Shown here one piece after another: positions 1-8,512 of a stretch of DNA of 64,000 bases. Both the position numbers and the translations under genes were made by a program. Origin of the DNA: RUG12395 sp034178705 (GTDB lineage Bacteria > Bacillota > Clostridia > Oscillospirales > CAG-272); contig JAXFQY010000004.1 of the NCBI GenBank assembly GCA_034178705.1, forward strand, positions 1 to 64,000, given 5' to 3'. How positions within the stretch are numbered: the first letter of the stretch is position 1; each line of letters opens with the position of its first letter. The notes below the pieces were generated by a model that saw nothing but the letters and a program-made list of their open reading frames with translations, was not told the origin of the DNA and did no database searches.

Positions 1-209
1 CGGTAAAGTACCGCCGTCACATTCTCCGCAACACTGTAGAAATTCGGAAGCATGCCCGCAGGCAACTCTGCAAGAGTATCCAGAAAAATCCCCGCCTCAT
101 TGAGCGCCGCGCCGAGCGCCTCCGTATCGATGCTGTAGGTCTTCTCTCCGCACGCGGCAAAACAAAGCAGGATCGCGGCAAGCAAAGCAATCGCTATTCC
201 CTTTTTCAT
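1..209 (-). CDS. DUF4358-like lipoprotein, 3' end outside window
   Basis: Only the first 69 residues lie in the window. It opens MKKGIAIALLAAILLC and reaches a lipobox-like FAAC, so it is a secreted lipoprotein. The following stretch (about residues 28-65) resembles the start of DUF4358 proteins, which in Clostridia often sit beside SGNH hydrolases and MBOAT acyltransferases. The start lies 3 bases after the stop of the SGNH gene, so the two are co-transcribed. No function is established for the family; a role in cell-envelope acylation is inferred from neighbours only. Confidence 0.6.
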   Translation of the reverse strand, partial: MKKGIAIALLAAILLCFAACGEKTYSIDTEALGAALNEAGIFLDTLAELPAGMLPNFYSVAENVTAVLY

Positions 210-212
210 CTT

Positions 213-1064
213 TCATTCCTTGTACGAGTCTGCCGTATGTGACAGCAGATAATCCCGCAGGATCCCGTATCCTTCCCTTGTGAAATGTGCACCGTCGACC
301 GCTGCAAGCTCCTCCTTCAGATAACGGGAGCTGTCCCGGAGCGCCGCATCCCAATCCACATAGAAAACCTTCTCGTCCTCTGCTGCCTGTTTCAGCTTTC
401 CATTGAAGATATCAATTTTCTCCAGGCTGTGCCAGGCAATGCCCGCAGCATTGTTCCGCGTCACCGGCGTGACCGACAGTATGTAAATCAAAGCATCCGG
501 CTGCTGCTCGCGGACGGCATCCACGATCTCACAAACCTTTGTATAAAAGAAGTTATAGGATTCCCAACCAAGCTCGTTCAGACCGACAGCGATATATACC
601 TTACCGAATTTCCCGTTCAACGCTTCAAGCGCCTCTTTCGCTGTCATTGCCTGTCCGTTTCCGCCGACAACATTGGCAGCGGTTGCAAACTGATTGACCT
701 GGAATCCTTGTGCATAGATATACTCCGCATTCAGGACCCCTGCCGACATAAAGAAACCACCGATACGGGAATCTCCGAGAAAAACGGCATCGTCAAAGTA
801 GGAAAGGCCTTTTGCCTCGCTTTCCGGAACCGGAGCTGCCCAGTCATAGGGCGTATCCGGTGCTTCTGTGGCCGGAGGCGTTGTTTCCGGAGGCGTTGTT
901 ACCGGATCCGTCCCGGGAACGGTTGTCTCCGGAGCGGGAAGTGTTGTTGAAGGCACAGCGGAAGCAGAATCTGTTGTTGTGACAGCGGGTTTCTCCCCGA
1001 CGCAGGAGGACAAAAGAGAAACAGAAAGAAGCGCCGCAAAGACGGCAGAAAACATTTTTTTCAT
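213..1064 (-). CDS. SGNH/GDSL hydrolase lipoprotein
   Basis: A 283-residue lipoprotein: signal peptide ending in the lipobox LSSC, a Thr/Pro-rich linker (about residues 28-72), then an SGNH hydrolase domain. Block I is FLGDSRIGG (catalytic Ser), block III is GLNELG in place of GxND, and block V is DGAHFTREGY with the Asp/His pair. Family members are esterases or acetyl-transfer partners acting on cell-surface polymers. It follows murE by 33 bases and precedes the DUF4358-like lipoprotein by 3, so a role in modifying peptidoglycan or another wall glycan is inferred. The substrate cannot be read from the sequence. Confidence 0.85.
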   Translation of the reverse strand: MKKMFSAVFAALLSVSLLSSCVGEKPAVTTTDSASAVPSTTLPAPETTVPGTDPVTTPPETTPPATEAPDTPYDWAAPVPESEAKGLSYFDDAVFLGDSRIGGFFMSAGVLNAEYIYAQGFQVNQFATAANVVGGNGQAMTAKEALEALNGKFGKVYIAVGLNELGWESYNFFYTKVCEIVDAVREQQPDALIYILSVTPVTRNNAAGIAWHSLEKIDIFNGKLKQAAEDEKVFYVDWDAALRDSSRYLKEELAAVDGAHFTREGYGILRDYLLSHTADSYKE

Positions 1065-1097
1065 GGGATTCTCCGATTATTCAGGTTTTTCATAAAA

Positions 1098-2624
1098 TTA
1101 ACGGATCGTTCCGTCAAAACAGGAAAACGGTGTATCAGAACCGACACTCGGAATCAGGGAGCGATACTTCCGGATTAATTCCCGCTCCGAAAAATACTGA
1201 CGAACACCCCGCACAAGCTGAAAGCTTTCGTGTCCTTTTCCGGCAAACAGCACAATGTCACCGGGAAGGGATTCGGCAAGCGCGGTCCGGATCGCCTCCT
1301 CGCGATCCTCGATAACGCGGACACGGCAAAGGGAACCGTCGAAAGAAGGAAGAATATCTGCACAAATATCCGATACCGGCTCATAGTCCGGATCGTCCGC
1401 TGTCAGAATCACTTCATCGCATAACTGGGCAGCAACATCACCAAGCTGTTTTCTCCTGCCGCGCGTTCTGCCTCCTACCGAACCGAAAACACAAACAAGT
1501 CTCTTCGGCTTATACTGGCGCAGCGCTTCGAGTACGGAGCGCAGCGCCATGCCGTTATGGGCAAAATCAATCACGAAGAAGCGATCCGATACAACAGGAA
1601 CACACTCAAAGCGACCTTCAACCAGCGTCTCCCGCAAGACAGAAAAGGAAACTTCCGATTCGACACCGAGCGCTTCTGCGGCCGCAGCAGCGCACAAGGC
1701 GTTTATAATATTGAATTTCCCCGGCAAAACAAGCTCCAGTTCATGTTGAACCCCGTGAACCGAACAGTCCGCCGCAACACCAAGAAGTCCGCCGCGACGC
1801 AGAAAACGGATTCCGGAAGCAGAATAATCCGCGTCGCGCTGTTCCGAAACAGTCAATATGCGAATACCGGGAGGTGTCATATCGGCAGAATTCGGATCGT
1901 CGATATTGACAACCATCGTCTGCGCACCGTAATCAAAAAAGAGGGAGCGCTTAGATGCTTTGTAATGCTCAAAGGTCGGATGCTCCGCACCGCCGATATG
2001 ATCAACACCCAGATTCGTAAAAATGACAACGGAGAAGGTAAGACCGTATACCCGGCGCATATACAGCGCCTGAGAGGAAACCTCCAGCACGACATGCGTT
2101 ATTCCGGCATCCACCATAGCAGCAAGGTATCCGTTCAACTCGGCACTGCCGGGGGTCGTGTTTTTCGTGTCCGGTAGCGAAACATCTGCATAGCGAACAC
2201 CGTTGCTGCCGATATATCCGGCAGCAATACCCGCGCGGCACAGAATGCCGCGAAGCATCAGTGCCGTTGTTGTCTTTCCCTTTGTCCCGGTAATGCCGAT
2301 AAGCGTCAGTTTCTTTCCCGGATCGCCGAGAATTCTTGCCGAAAGCAGCGCCAGGGCTTTGCGGGAATCCTCCGCAAGAAAAACAAAAGCATCCCCCGGA
2401 AGCTCGTCCTGACGTTTTTCCACGACAAAGGCACGGCAGCCGAGGCGATAGGCAGACTGAAGATAATCATGACCGTCACTGACAGCCCCTTCCACAGCTA
2501 CAAAAAGACAGCCGGACGAAACCCGGCGTGAATCATCGCAGACACGATCAACTGACAACTGCGGTATTGGCCGGGTCGCGCATCCCGCAAGCCCCGGAAC
2601 AGCCAAAAGTTCTGAAAGCTGCAA
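1098..2624 (-). CDS. murE: UDP-N-acetylmuramoyl-tripeptide synthetase (MurE)
   Basis: MurE adds the third amino acid to UDP-MurNAc-L-Ala-D-Glu in the cytoplasm. All three Mur-ligase domains are present: the ATP loop GTKGKTTT (about residue 116), the catalytic core with HYKASKRSLF holding the Lys that is usually carbamylated, and the C-terminal domain. The substrate-selecting DNPR signature of diaminopimelate-adding enzymes is absent; the matching stretch reads DDPDYE, so the added residue may be Lys or another diamino acid rather than DAP. The start is TTG at 2624, chosen because GGAGG sits 6 bases upstream. Length (508 residues) is normal. Confidence 0.92.
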   Translation of the reverse strand: MQLSELLAVPGLAGCATRPIPQLSVDRVCDDSRRVSSGCLFVAVEGAVSDGHDYLQSAYRLGCRAFVVEKRQDELPGDAFVFLAEDSRKALALLSARILGDPGKKLTLIGITGTKGKTTTALMLRGILCRAGIAAGYIGSNGVRYADVSLPDTKNTTPGSAELNGYLAAMVDAGITHVVLEVSSQALYMRRVYGLTFSVVIFTNLGVDHIGGAEHPTFEHYKASKRSLFFDYGAQTMVVNIDDPNSADMTPPGIRILTVSEQRDADYSASGIRFLRRGGLLGVAADCSVHGVQHELELVLPGKFNIINALCAAAAAEALGVESEVSFSVLRETLVEGRFECVPVVSDRFFVIDFAHNGMALRSVLEALRQYKPKRLVCVFGSVGGRTRGRRKQLGDVAAQLCDEVILTADDPDYEPVSDICADILPSFDGSLCRVRVIEDREEAIRTALAESLPGDIVLFAGKGHESFQLVRGVRQYFSERELIRKYRSLIPSVGSDTPFSCFDGTIR

Positions 2625-2659
2625 AACGCACCTCCGGCAGCAAGATATTTTTCGAAGTT

Positions 2660-2688
2660 ATTATACCACAGGGGTATATTCTTGTAAA
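2660..2688 (-). promoter_or_regulatory. Sigma-A promoter for murE operon
   Basis: On the minus strand TTTACA (2683-2688) and TATAAT (2660-2665) are separated by exactly 17 bases, placing a start about 30 bases upstream of the murE TTG codon. Confidence 0.75.
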
Positions 2689-2722
2689 CAGTTTTCCCCT
2701 AAAATTATTTTTTCAAAAGGTA

Positions 2723-2751
2723 TTGACTTTTCTTTGCGAAGCAAGTATAAT
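2723..2751 (+). promoter_or_regulatory. Sigma-A promoter for tRNA-Leu
   Basis: TTGACT (2723-2728) and TATAAT (2746-2751) with a 17-base spacer, ending 32 bases before the tRNA. Confidence 0.8.
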
Positions 2752-2783
2752 AATGAAGCGACTTAAAAGAGCCGCGACAAAAA

Positions 2784-2868
2784 GCGAGAGTGGCGGAACT
2801 GGCAGACGCGCACGTTTGAGGGGCGTGTGGTTTACACCGTACGGGTTCAAGTCCCGTTTCTCGCACCA
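2784..2868 (+). tRNA. tRNA-Leu (anticodon GAG)
   Basis: 85 bases with CCA encoded. The acceptor GCGAGAG pairs with TTCTCGC (one G-T pair), the discriminator is A, the long variable arm typical of Leu is present, and the T arm is ACGGG TTCAAGT CCCGT. The anticodon loop TTGAGGG gives GAG, reading CUC/CUU codons. Confidence 0.95.
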
Positions 2869-2896
2869 AAGCCGTCGATTTTATCGGCGGCTTTTG
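2868..2896 (+). terminator. Terminator after tRNA-Leu
   Basis: Inverted repeat AAAGCCG / CGGCTTT around a short AT-rich loop, immediately after the tRNA CCA end and running into a T-rich tail. Confidence 0.7.
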
Positions 2897-3033
2897 TAAT
2901 ATCCCTCTCTCTAATACTAATAACGAACAAACAGTGTACCGGGTCTGTGTTCGCAACGAATCCGCGTACGCCTTCCCTTCCCGTTTTAATCGGCAATCCA
3001 AAATACAGAATCTAGGGAGGATACACAGGAAAC

Positions 3034-4179
3034 ATGAAGGTTGTTGTAGCAATGGATTCTTTCAAAGGGAGTATGACTTCTGCCGCCGCAGGAGAAGCGG
3101 TGAAAAAAGCTGTTATATCGGTCGATCCCGAAGCTCAGGTCATCGTTTTTCCGGTTGCCGATGGCGGAGAAGGAACAGTAGAAGCCTTGTGTGCATCCAA
3201 AAACGGGCAGAATATCTCCGTTGCCGTTACCGGACCTTTGGGCGAAGAGCTCCAAAGTACATACTGCATTCTATCGGATCATACAGCTGTCCTGGAAATG
3301 GCAACTGCCGCCGGAATTACTCTTGTTCCTCCGGGAAAATTGAACCCGCTCAACACGACTACCTATGGTTTCGGACAAATGATTTCCGATGCCGTCCGAC
3401 GCGGCTGCCGCCGTTTTATCATCGGAATCGGCGGTAGTGCCACAAACGACGGCGGAGTCGGAATGCTCCAGGCCTTGGGCTTCCGCTTTTACGATGAAAA
3501 GGACAACGAAATTCCTTCCGGTGCCAAGGGACTGAAAAACCTGAAAAGAATTGATGTCTCAGGTGCGATCCCCGAGCTGAAGGAATGCTCTTTCCGGGTT
3601 GCCTGCGATGTCACGAATCCGCTTTGCGGTCCCCACGGTTGCAGTGCCGTATACGGTCCGCAGAAGGGGGCAACAACGGATATGATTGCGTCCATGGATG
3701 AATGGCTTTGCCGTTACGCAAGAATATCGAAGCGTATCTTTCCCTGTGCAGACGACAATTTCCCGGGGGCAGGTGCTGCCGGCGGGATGGGCTATGCATT
3801 CCGGACTTTTCTGAACGCAGAACTGCAAGCAGGAATCGATATTGTTTTAGAGGAGATCGGAATCGAAAAATATATTCAGACGGCCGATATTATTGTCACG
3901 GGAGAAGGGAGATTGGACGGTCAGTCGATATCGGGGAAAACACCGATCGGCGTTGCCGGGCTTGCAAAAAAACACGGTAAAACGGCAATTGCCTTTGCCG
4001 GCTGTGTTACCGACAGCGCTATACTCTGCAATGACTATGGTATCGATGCTTTCTTCCCCATCGTGCGCGGAATCACCACCCTTGAGGAAGCGTTGAATCC
4101 CGCCGAAGCCGCAAAAAATCTGCAAAGCACCGTTACCCAGGCTTTCAGACTGATCTACACGCAACGGAAAGCGGAATAG
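3034..4179 (+). CDS. Glycerate kinase (GarK/GlxK family)
   Basis: A 381-residue cytoplasmic kinase that phosphorylates D-glycerate, normally at the 2-position in this family, feeding lower glycolysis. It opens KVVVAMDSFKGSMTS, the hallmark N terminus, and contains GIGGSATNDGGVGML, VACDVTNPLCG and VTGEGRLDGQSISGKTP, the conserved glycine-rich and Asp-containing motifs. AGGGAGG lies about 15 bases before the ATG. It is a single gene between tRNA-Leu and the opposing lipoprotein operon; no glycerate transporter or dehydrogenase is nearby, so the glycerate source is unknown. Confidence 0.93.
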   Translation: MKVVVAMDSFKGSMTSAAAGEAVKKAVISVDPEAQVIVFPVADGGEGTVEALCASKNGQNISVAVTGPLGEELQSTYCILSDHTAVLEMATAAGITLVPPGKLNPLNTTTYGFGQMISDAVRRGCRRFIIGIGGSATNDGGVGMLQALGFRFYDEKDNEIPSGAKGLKNLKRIDVSGAIPELKECSFRVACDVTNPLCGPHGCSAVYGPQKGATTDMIASMDEWLCRYARISKRIFPCADDNFPGAGAAGGMGYAFRTFLNAELQAGIDIVLEEIGIEKYIQTADIIVTGEGRLDGQSISGKTPIGVAGLAKKHGKTAIAFAGCVTDSAILCNDYGIDAFFPIVRGITTLEEALNPAEAAKNLQSTVTQAFRLIYTQRKAE

Positions 4180-4382
4180 ACTTCCGGATTCTCCTCCCGA
4201 TGCTGCGTTCCTTTGCCGTTCCCTGCGCTCTCGGTTCCGGAGGCGTTGATGCCGCGTGCAACCGTATGCTGTACTGCTGCAACGGGAAAAGAGTTTATGA
4301 AATAAATCTGCACCGTATTGTATCATGCGATCCTCTTCAGAAGCTGATGCTGCTTTTACCGATGCAGATTGATGTTTCGCAT

Positions 4383-4419
4383 AATTACGCCCCGGCGGTT
4401 TTCCCGCCGGGGCGTAATT
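4383..4419. terminator. Strong terminator-like hairpin between convergent genes
   Basis: A perfect 16-bp stem (4383-4398 with 4404-4419, core CGCCCCGGCGG) and a 5-base loop between glycerate kinase and the end of the leftward operon. Neither side has a long T tract, so it may work as a transcript-end stabiliser for both. A close relative of this hairpin lies at 43551-43584. The remaining 4180-4382 shows no gene. Confidence 0.65.
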
Positions 4420-4440
4420 TGTTCAAAAACACGTAGGTTT

Positions 4441-5844
4441 TCAGTGTGCAATCTCGATCGTCACGGGCTGTAGCACAAACTGGGAAACGCCCACATTGCC
4501 TGCATTGTCACCGGTAATGTAGCTTGTCTTGCTGGCACTGACCGTATCATAGTTCTTATAGGAGCCAAGATAATAGTCATTTCCGGCCACATTCGCCGTA
4601 AAAATACCAAGATCCTTGTTCCATGTGTAAACGGTTGTCGGCGCGTCTGTCAGATGAACGCCGACCTTGCCCTCGGAATACTCATAGATCTCGATGTAGA
4701 TCTTCTTTTCCCCCTCCATAAAGTAGAGACGGTAACCGCCTTCCGCAGCCTCAACATAGCTGTTTACCGCTTTGGAAAGCTTGTCGGTGGTGCCAAGATA
4801 ATTGCCATTCATAGCACCGGAAAAATAGAGGCGCTTGCCGAGATTCTGCTGAACCAGAGAAAGCTTATAGGGAAGCTTTTCGATCGGCTCTGCCGCAGCC
4901 TTTGCCTCAACCTCAACCGTTGTGAGAGTAACCGGCTGAAGAACGAATTGAGAAACACCGATATTCTTCAGATTGTCACCGGTAATGTAGCTTGTCTTGC
5001 TGGCACTGATCGTGTTATAGGTTTTGTAGGTTCCGAGATAATAATCATCCCCCGCAACCTTCGCCGTCAGAATGCTCAGCTCCGTATTCCACTGATAGAA
5101 GGTTGTCGGAGTCTCCGTCAGTTGGACGCCGACCTTTCCGTCAGCATACTCGTAAATCTCAAGGTAAACTTTCTTATCTCCGTCCTTGAAATAGATACGA
5201 TAGCCGCCTTCCGCCTCCTCAAAATAGACGTCGGCAGCCTTTTCTGCCTTATCCGTGGTGGCAAAGTATTTGCCGTCCATTTTTCCGGAGAAGTAAAGGG
5301 TTTTTTCCAGATTTGCCTGAATCAGATAGAACTTATACGGCGTATCCATTACAGGAGAGGAAACGGGCTCCGTGGAAATCACCGCAGCAGCCACGGTGCA
5401 GAGCTTGGCAACAAACTGGGAAACGCCAACTTTCTCCGCATTGTCACCGGTGATATAGCTGGTTTTGCTGGCACTGATTGTGTTGTAGGTCTTATAGGTT
5501 CCGAGATAATAATCATCCCCCGCAGCCTTAGCCGTCAGAATACCGATCTCCGCATTCCAGGTGTAGACCGCGGTCGGCGCCTCGGTCAGCTGTACGCCAA
5601 CCTTTCCTTCTGAATACTCATAGATATCCAGATAGCTCTTCTTATCCCCATCCTTGAAGTAAAGACGATAACCGCCCTCAACCTCTTCGAGGTAAACATC
5701 GGTTGCCTTCGCGGCTTTGTCCGTGGTGGCAAAATACTTGCCGTCCATAGCGCCGGAGAAATAGAGCGTCTTACCGAGAGAAACCTGTTCGAGAGCAAAT
5801 TTATACGCAGTGTCCTTGACAGGCTCGGTCACCGGCTTGGCAAG
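4441..5844 (-). repeat. Three tandem 468-bp coding repeats
   Basis: The stretch TTGTCACCGG recurs at 4505, 4973 and 5441, exactly 468 bases (156 codons) apart, with long near-identical flanks. The copies at 4505 and 4973 differ by very few bases across at least 35, the third is more diverged. The period is a multiple of three, so copy number can change without breaking the frame. Confidence 0.85.
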
Positions 5845-7146
5845 ATAAAGATCGGTTGCCGCTGCGTCAACCTTAATTTCAAAGACCTTTGTATCGGTCA
5901 CATTCCCGCTCTTGAGTGTCGCCGTGATCTTCACCACAGTGTCCTCTTCCGGAAGAGTAATAACAAGCTTGCCATCCTTCACAACCGCGCAGGCACTGTC
6001 GCTCTCCCAGGTTACGGAAACCTGCTCATAGCCGGCCCCTTTGGAGATCAGGCTGATTTCGGTATCCTCCGTTGCGGCAGAAATGAGGTTCAGATTCTCC
6101 TTCTCAAAGGCGACCATACCCGCATTATCCTTTGCGGGAAGACTGATGTAGTTAAAGGCATTCCCATCAACCGGAGTAAGATAGAACGCGCCGTCGTAAA
6201 TGCAGAGCACGCCGGTCACATCCGCAGTCCAGCCGAGGTGGCTTGCATGTCCCTCTTTGAATGCGGTCTGCTGATCCTTATCAAGCGGGCAGACCGAGGA
6301 GGAAATACGAACATAGGACTCAAGATTGCCGAGCTTGAACTTGTAGTAGCCGCTGGATGCATCAGAACCGGTCACTTCCACGCCCTTCACAGTGACAAGA
6401 AGCGCCTGCTCGCGAACCAGGGCAGCATCCTTCAGAGAGTCGGCGCTCTTGAACTTTTCAGTCCAGTCCGCCGGGGTAATCTCGGTTTTCGCGGAATCCA
6501 GGATCTCAACCTTGGCATCGATAATTTCATAGGTTCCGCTGTAGGTGTCCTTCGTACCGGTGACGCGGATCGTCATGCCGATCTCCAGCTTATCGTCGGT
6601 CACGGGATCGGTCGGCATATTGTATACGTAGTAACCGCCGTCTGCATCCTGCAGATAAAGTCCGTTCGAAGAGTTGCCCTTGGACTTGGCAATGATACCG
6701 GTGACAACTCCCTTGACAACGACAGAGGTATCATCCTCGGTGGCAATATACTCTGCAAAAGTAAGCTCCTTATAGGCAGGAATCTTGCGGTTGAAGGTAA
6801 CGGAAACGGTCTTTCCGTTTGCGTCCTTCAGGGTAGCTGTCAGAACATACGGGATTTCGGTCGGCGTTTTTGCATTGACCTGAACGGTGACCATACCGTT
6901 GTCTCCCTTTGTGATGATCACGTCATCCGAAACGGAAGAGGTCCACTCGACATCGTAGGTCACGCCGTCACGCACAACCTTTCCGACCAGCTCGTAGTCA
7001 GAAGGAGTCGCTTCGGATTTATCCTTGTACATAGCGTACAGGTAATCCTTCGCGGCGTCGATTCCGTCCACAGTCTTCTCGCCGCAGGAAATACAGGCGA
7101 CAAGGCAGAGCGACAGAAGCAGAACAAATGCGATGATCTTTTTCAT
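4441..7146 (-). CDS. OB-fold/Ig-like lipoprotein with three 156-residue repeats
   Basis: A 901-residue lipoprotein (lipobox LVAC, Cys18). In order: an atrophied Ig-like domain (about 28-125), an OB-fold segment (about 128-225, motif VVVKGVVTGI), a second OB-like segment (about 235-340), a second Ig-like domain (about 345-430), then three tandem repeats of 156 residues each (from about 441, 597 and 752), each carrying LYFSG, YLGTYK or YLGSYK, and TSYITGDN. OB domains of this kind occur in B. subtilis YhcR-type secreted nucleases. No catalytic motif is visible, so it may bind a polymer for the neighbouring nuclease. It is the last gene of the leftward operon. Confidence 0.7.
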   Translation of the reverse strand: MKKIIAFVLLLSLCLVACISCGEKTVDGIDAAKDYLYAMYKDKSEATPSDYELVGKVVRDGVTYDVEWTSSVSDDVIITKGDNGMVTVQVNAKTPTEIPYVLTATLKDANGKTVSVTFNRKIPAYKELTFAEYIATEDDTSVVVKGVVTGIIAKSKGNSSNGLYLQDADGGYYVYNMPTDPVTDDKLEIGMTIRVTGTKDTYSGTYEIIDAKVEILDSAKTEITPADWTEKFKSADSLKDAALVREQALLVTVKGVEVTGSDASSGYYKFKLGNLESYVRISSSVCPLDKDQQTAFKEGHASHLGWTADVTGVLCIYDGAFYLTPVDGNAFNYISLPAKDNAGMVAFEKENLNLISAATEDTEISLISKGAGYEQVSVTWESDSACAVVKDGKLVITLPEEDTVVKITATLKSGNVTDTKVFEIKVDAAATDLYLAKPVTEPVKDTAYKFALEQVSLGKTLYFSGAMDGKYFATTDKAAKATDVYLEEVEGGYRLYFKDGDKKSYLDIYEYSEGKVGVQLTEAPTAVYTWNAEIGILTAKAAGDDYYLGTYKTYNTISASKTSYITGDNAEKVGVSQFVAKLCTVAAAVISTEPVSSPVMDTPYKFYLIQANLEKTLYFSGKMDGKYFATTDKAEKAADVYFEEAEGGYRIYFKDGDKKVYLEIYEYADGKVGVQLTETPTTFYQWNTELSILTAKVAGDDYYLGTYKTYNTISASKTSYITGDNLKNIGVSQFVLQPVTLTTVEVEAKAAAEPIEKLPYKLSLVQQNLGKRLYFSGAMNGNYLGTTDKLSKAVNSYVEAAEGGYRLYFMEGEKKIYIEIYEYSEGKVGVHLTDAPTTVYTWNKDLGIFTANVAGNDYYLGSYKNYDTVSASKTSYITGDNAGNVGVSQFVLQPVTIEIAH

Positions 7147-7161
7147 GTTTTTGCCCTTTCT

Positions 7162-8499
7162 TTAATGAGTTGTAATATCTTTTCCGGAAAACACCTTGAT
7201 CTGATAGGCGCCGGAATAGATGTCGACAATGCCGCAGACGCTGATGGTTTTCCCCTTGTATGCATCCGCGGTAATCACGGCACCGGTCTCATCCCTGAGG
7301 ACTGTTGTACGAACAACAACGGTTTTTCCGTCTGCCTCGCAGGTCAGAGTCATGGCGCCGTTCGAGGAACTGTCCGCGCCGGAGGTCGTATAAACATCCC
7401 GTACAAAAAGCCCGTCCATTTCAATGGAGGTAGCAAGTGCCAATTCGGCATATGCGAACTCCTTCTCCCCATCATGCGTTTCAAGGGTAACTGTGCCCTC
7501 AGTAAAGGTTGTGGGGTCTGTGCGCAGATAGTCCGGTGCATGACCGGTGCTGATCAGGCGGATGTTGGAGGGATCATCCGGTTTCATGACACGGTAGGTA
7601 AGACCGGAAACCTGGTAGGTCCCTCCCGCCTCATAATACTGCACGGTTCCGACAATTCTGGAAAGATTCCCGACCGAGAGAATGGAAAGCCCCTCTCCCG
7701 TCAGCCCGAAACCGTAATAAACGGAAATACCGAAAAGCATTTCGGTCTCGCTGTCGTAGGACTCAATATAAATGCTGTTGCCGTCATTTACGGTGATCAC
7801 GCCCTCGAAGGCCACCTTGGAGCCGACATAGGATGCAATGTTTGACCGCAGCTCCCTCAAATCAAGCTCAATTGCCTCACCGTAATAGAAGTCGGGGTCC
7901 TTTTCTCCGGAATAAAGATTCAGTTTTTGCTCTTTCGCCTGTGCGATAGCCGCTACACAGGTCTTTCCGTAGCGGTTATTGGCAGCCGAGGAGGCAATCG
8001 CGAGACCGTTCTGCAGAAGCTCAATATTCAGATTGCGGTACTCCTCGGACTCCGAGGTGCGATACCAGACCCACGCAAGATAGCGGGAACCCGTGGAGTC
8101 CGCTTCCCACTTTTCCGAATCCGACTCCACAATAATGGAGGAAGCAGAGGAAAGCTTATCTTTTGTAAAGCTCGAGGCTTTCTTCCCCCACTCCTCAATT
8201 TTCCCGGTGGATTCCGGCGTATTGACCGCAAGATAGCGTGCCTTGAGAACGCCTCCCGGAATCACACTGGACGGAACATAAAAGTGCGTGGTATCCCCGT
8301 CAATGAAGGTTTTCACGGTGACCTGCTGTTTGGCGGTCGCGGAGCTCATATCAAGCCGGACGGCAGCGGCATAATCGATCCTCTGCTCCGGCAGATCCAC
8401 CGTCTCCTGCGGCTTCCCTCCTCCGCAGGAAGCAAGAGACAGGGACAGCAGGAGTGCCGCCAACAGGGCGGTAAAAATGCTTCGGATTATCCTTTTCAT
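7162..8499 (-). CDS. Staphylococcal-nuclease-like (SNase) lipoprotein with OB folds
   Basis: A 445-residue lipoprotein (lipobox LASC, Cys25) with an SNase domain at about residues 58-200. Motifs visible: DGDT (67-70), Arg88 (S. aureus Arg35), TPE (94-96, Glu43 equivalent) and GSRYLAW with Arg139 (Arg87 equivalent), so the catalytic Arg/Glu set is intact. The calcium ligand Asp40 is replaced by Asn93. Two OB-like segments follow (about 205-320 and 330-445). It should cut nucleic acid at the cell surface. The start at 8499 was chosen over an in-frame codon at 8562 because the latter lies inside the upstream gene. Neighbours are an ABC binding protein and the OB-fold lipoprotein. Confidence 0.85.
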   Translation of the reverse strand: MKRIIRSIFTALLAALLLSLSLASCGGGKPQETVDLPEQRIDYAAAVRLDMSSATAKQQVTVKTFIDGDTTHFYVPSSVIPGGVLKARYLAVNTPESTGKIEEWGKKASSFTKDKLSSASSIIVESDSEKWEADSTGSRYLAWVWYRTSESEEYRNLNIELLQNGLAIASSAANNRYGKTCVAAIAQAKEQKLNLYSGEKDPDFYYGEAIELDLRELRSNIASYVGSKVAFEGVITVNDGNSIYIESYDSETEMLFGISVYYGFGLTGEGLSILSVGNLSRIVGTVQYYEAGGTYQVSGLTYRVMKPDDPSNIRLISTGHAPDYLRTDPTTFTEGTVTLETHDGEKEFAYAELALATSIEMDGLFVRDVYTTSGADSSSNGAMTLTCEADGKTVVVRTTVLRDETGAVITADAYKGKTISVCGIVDIYSGAYQIKVFSGKDITTH

Positions 8500-8512
8500 A
8501 TAAAATCCGGTA

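Noticed and set aside
4441..5844. Regular repeats, considered as a CRISPR array
   Set aside because: The units are 468 bases long, contiguous and coding, without spacers; they are protein repeats.
6238..7845. 535-codon open frame on the plus strand
   Set aside because: Antisense to two lipoprotein genes with signal peptides and domains; no ribosome site or recognisable fold.
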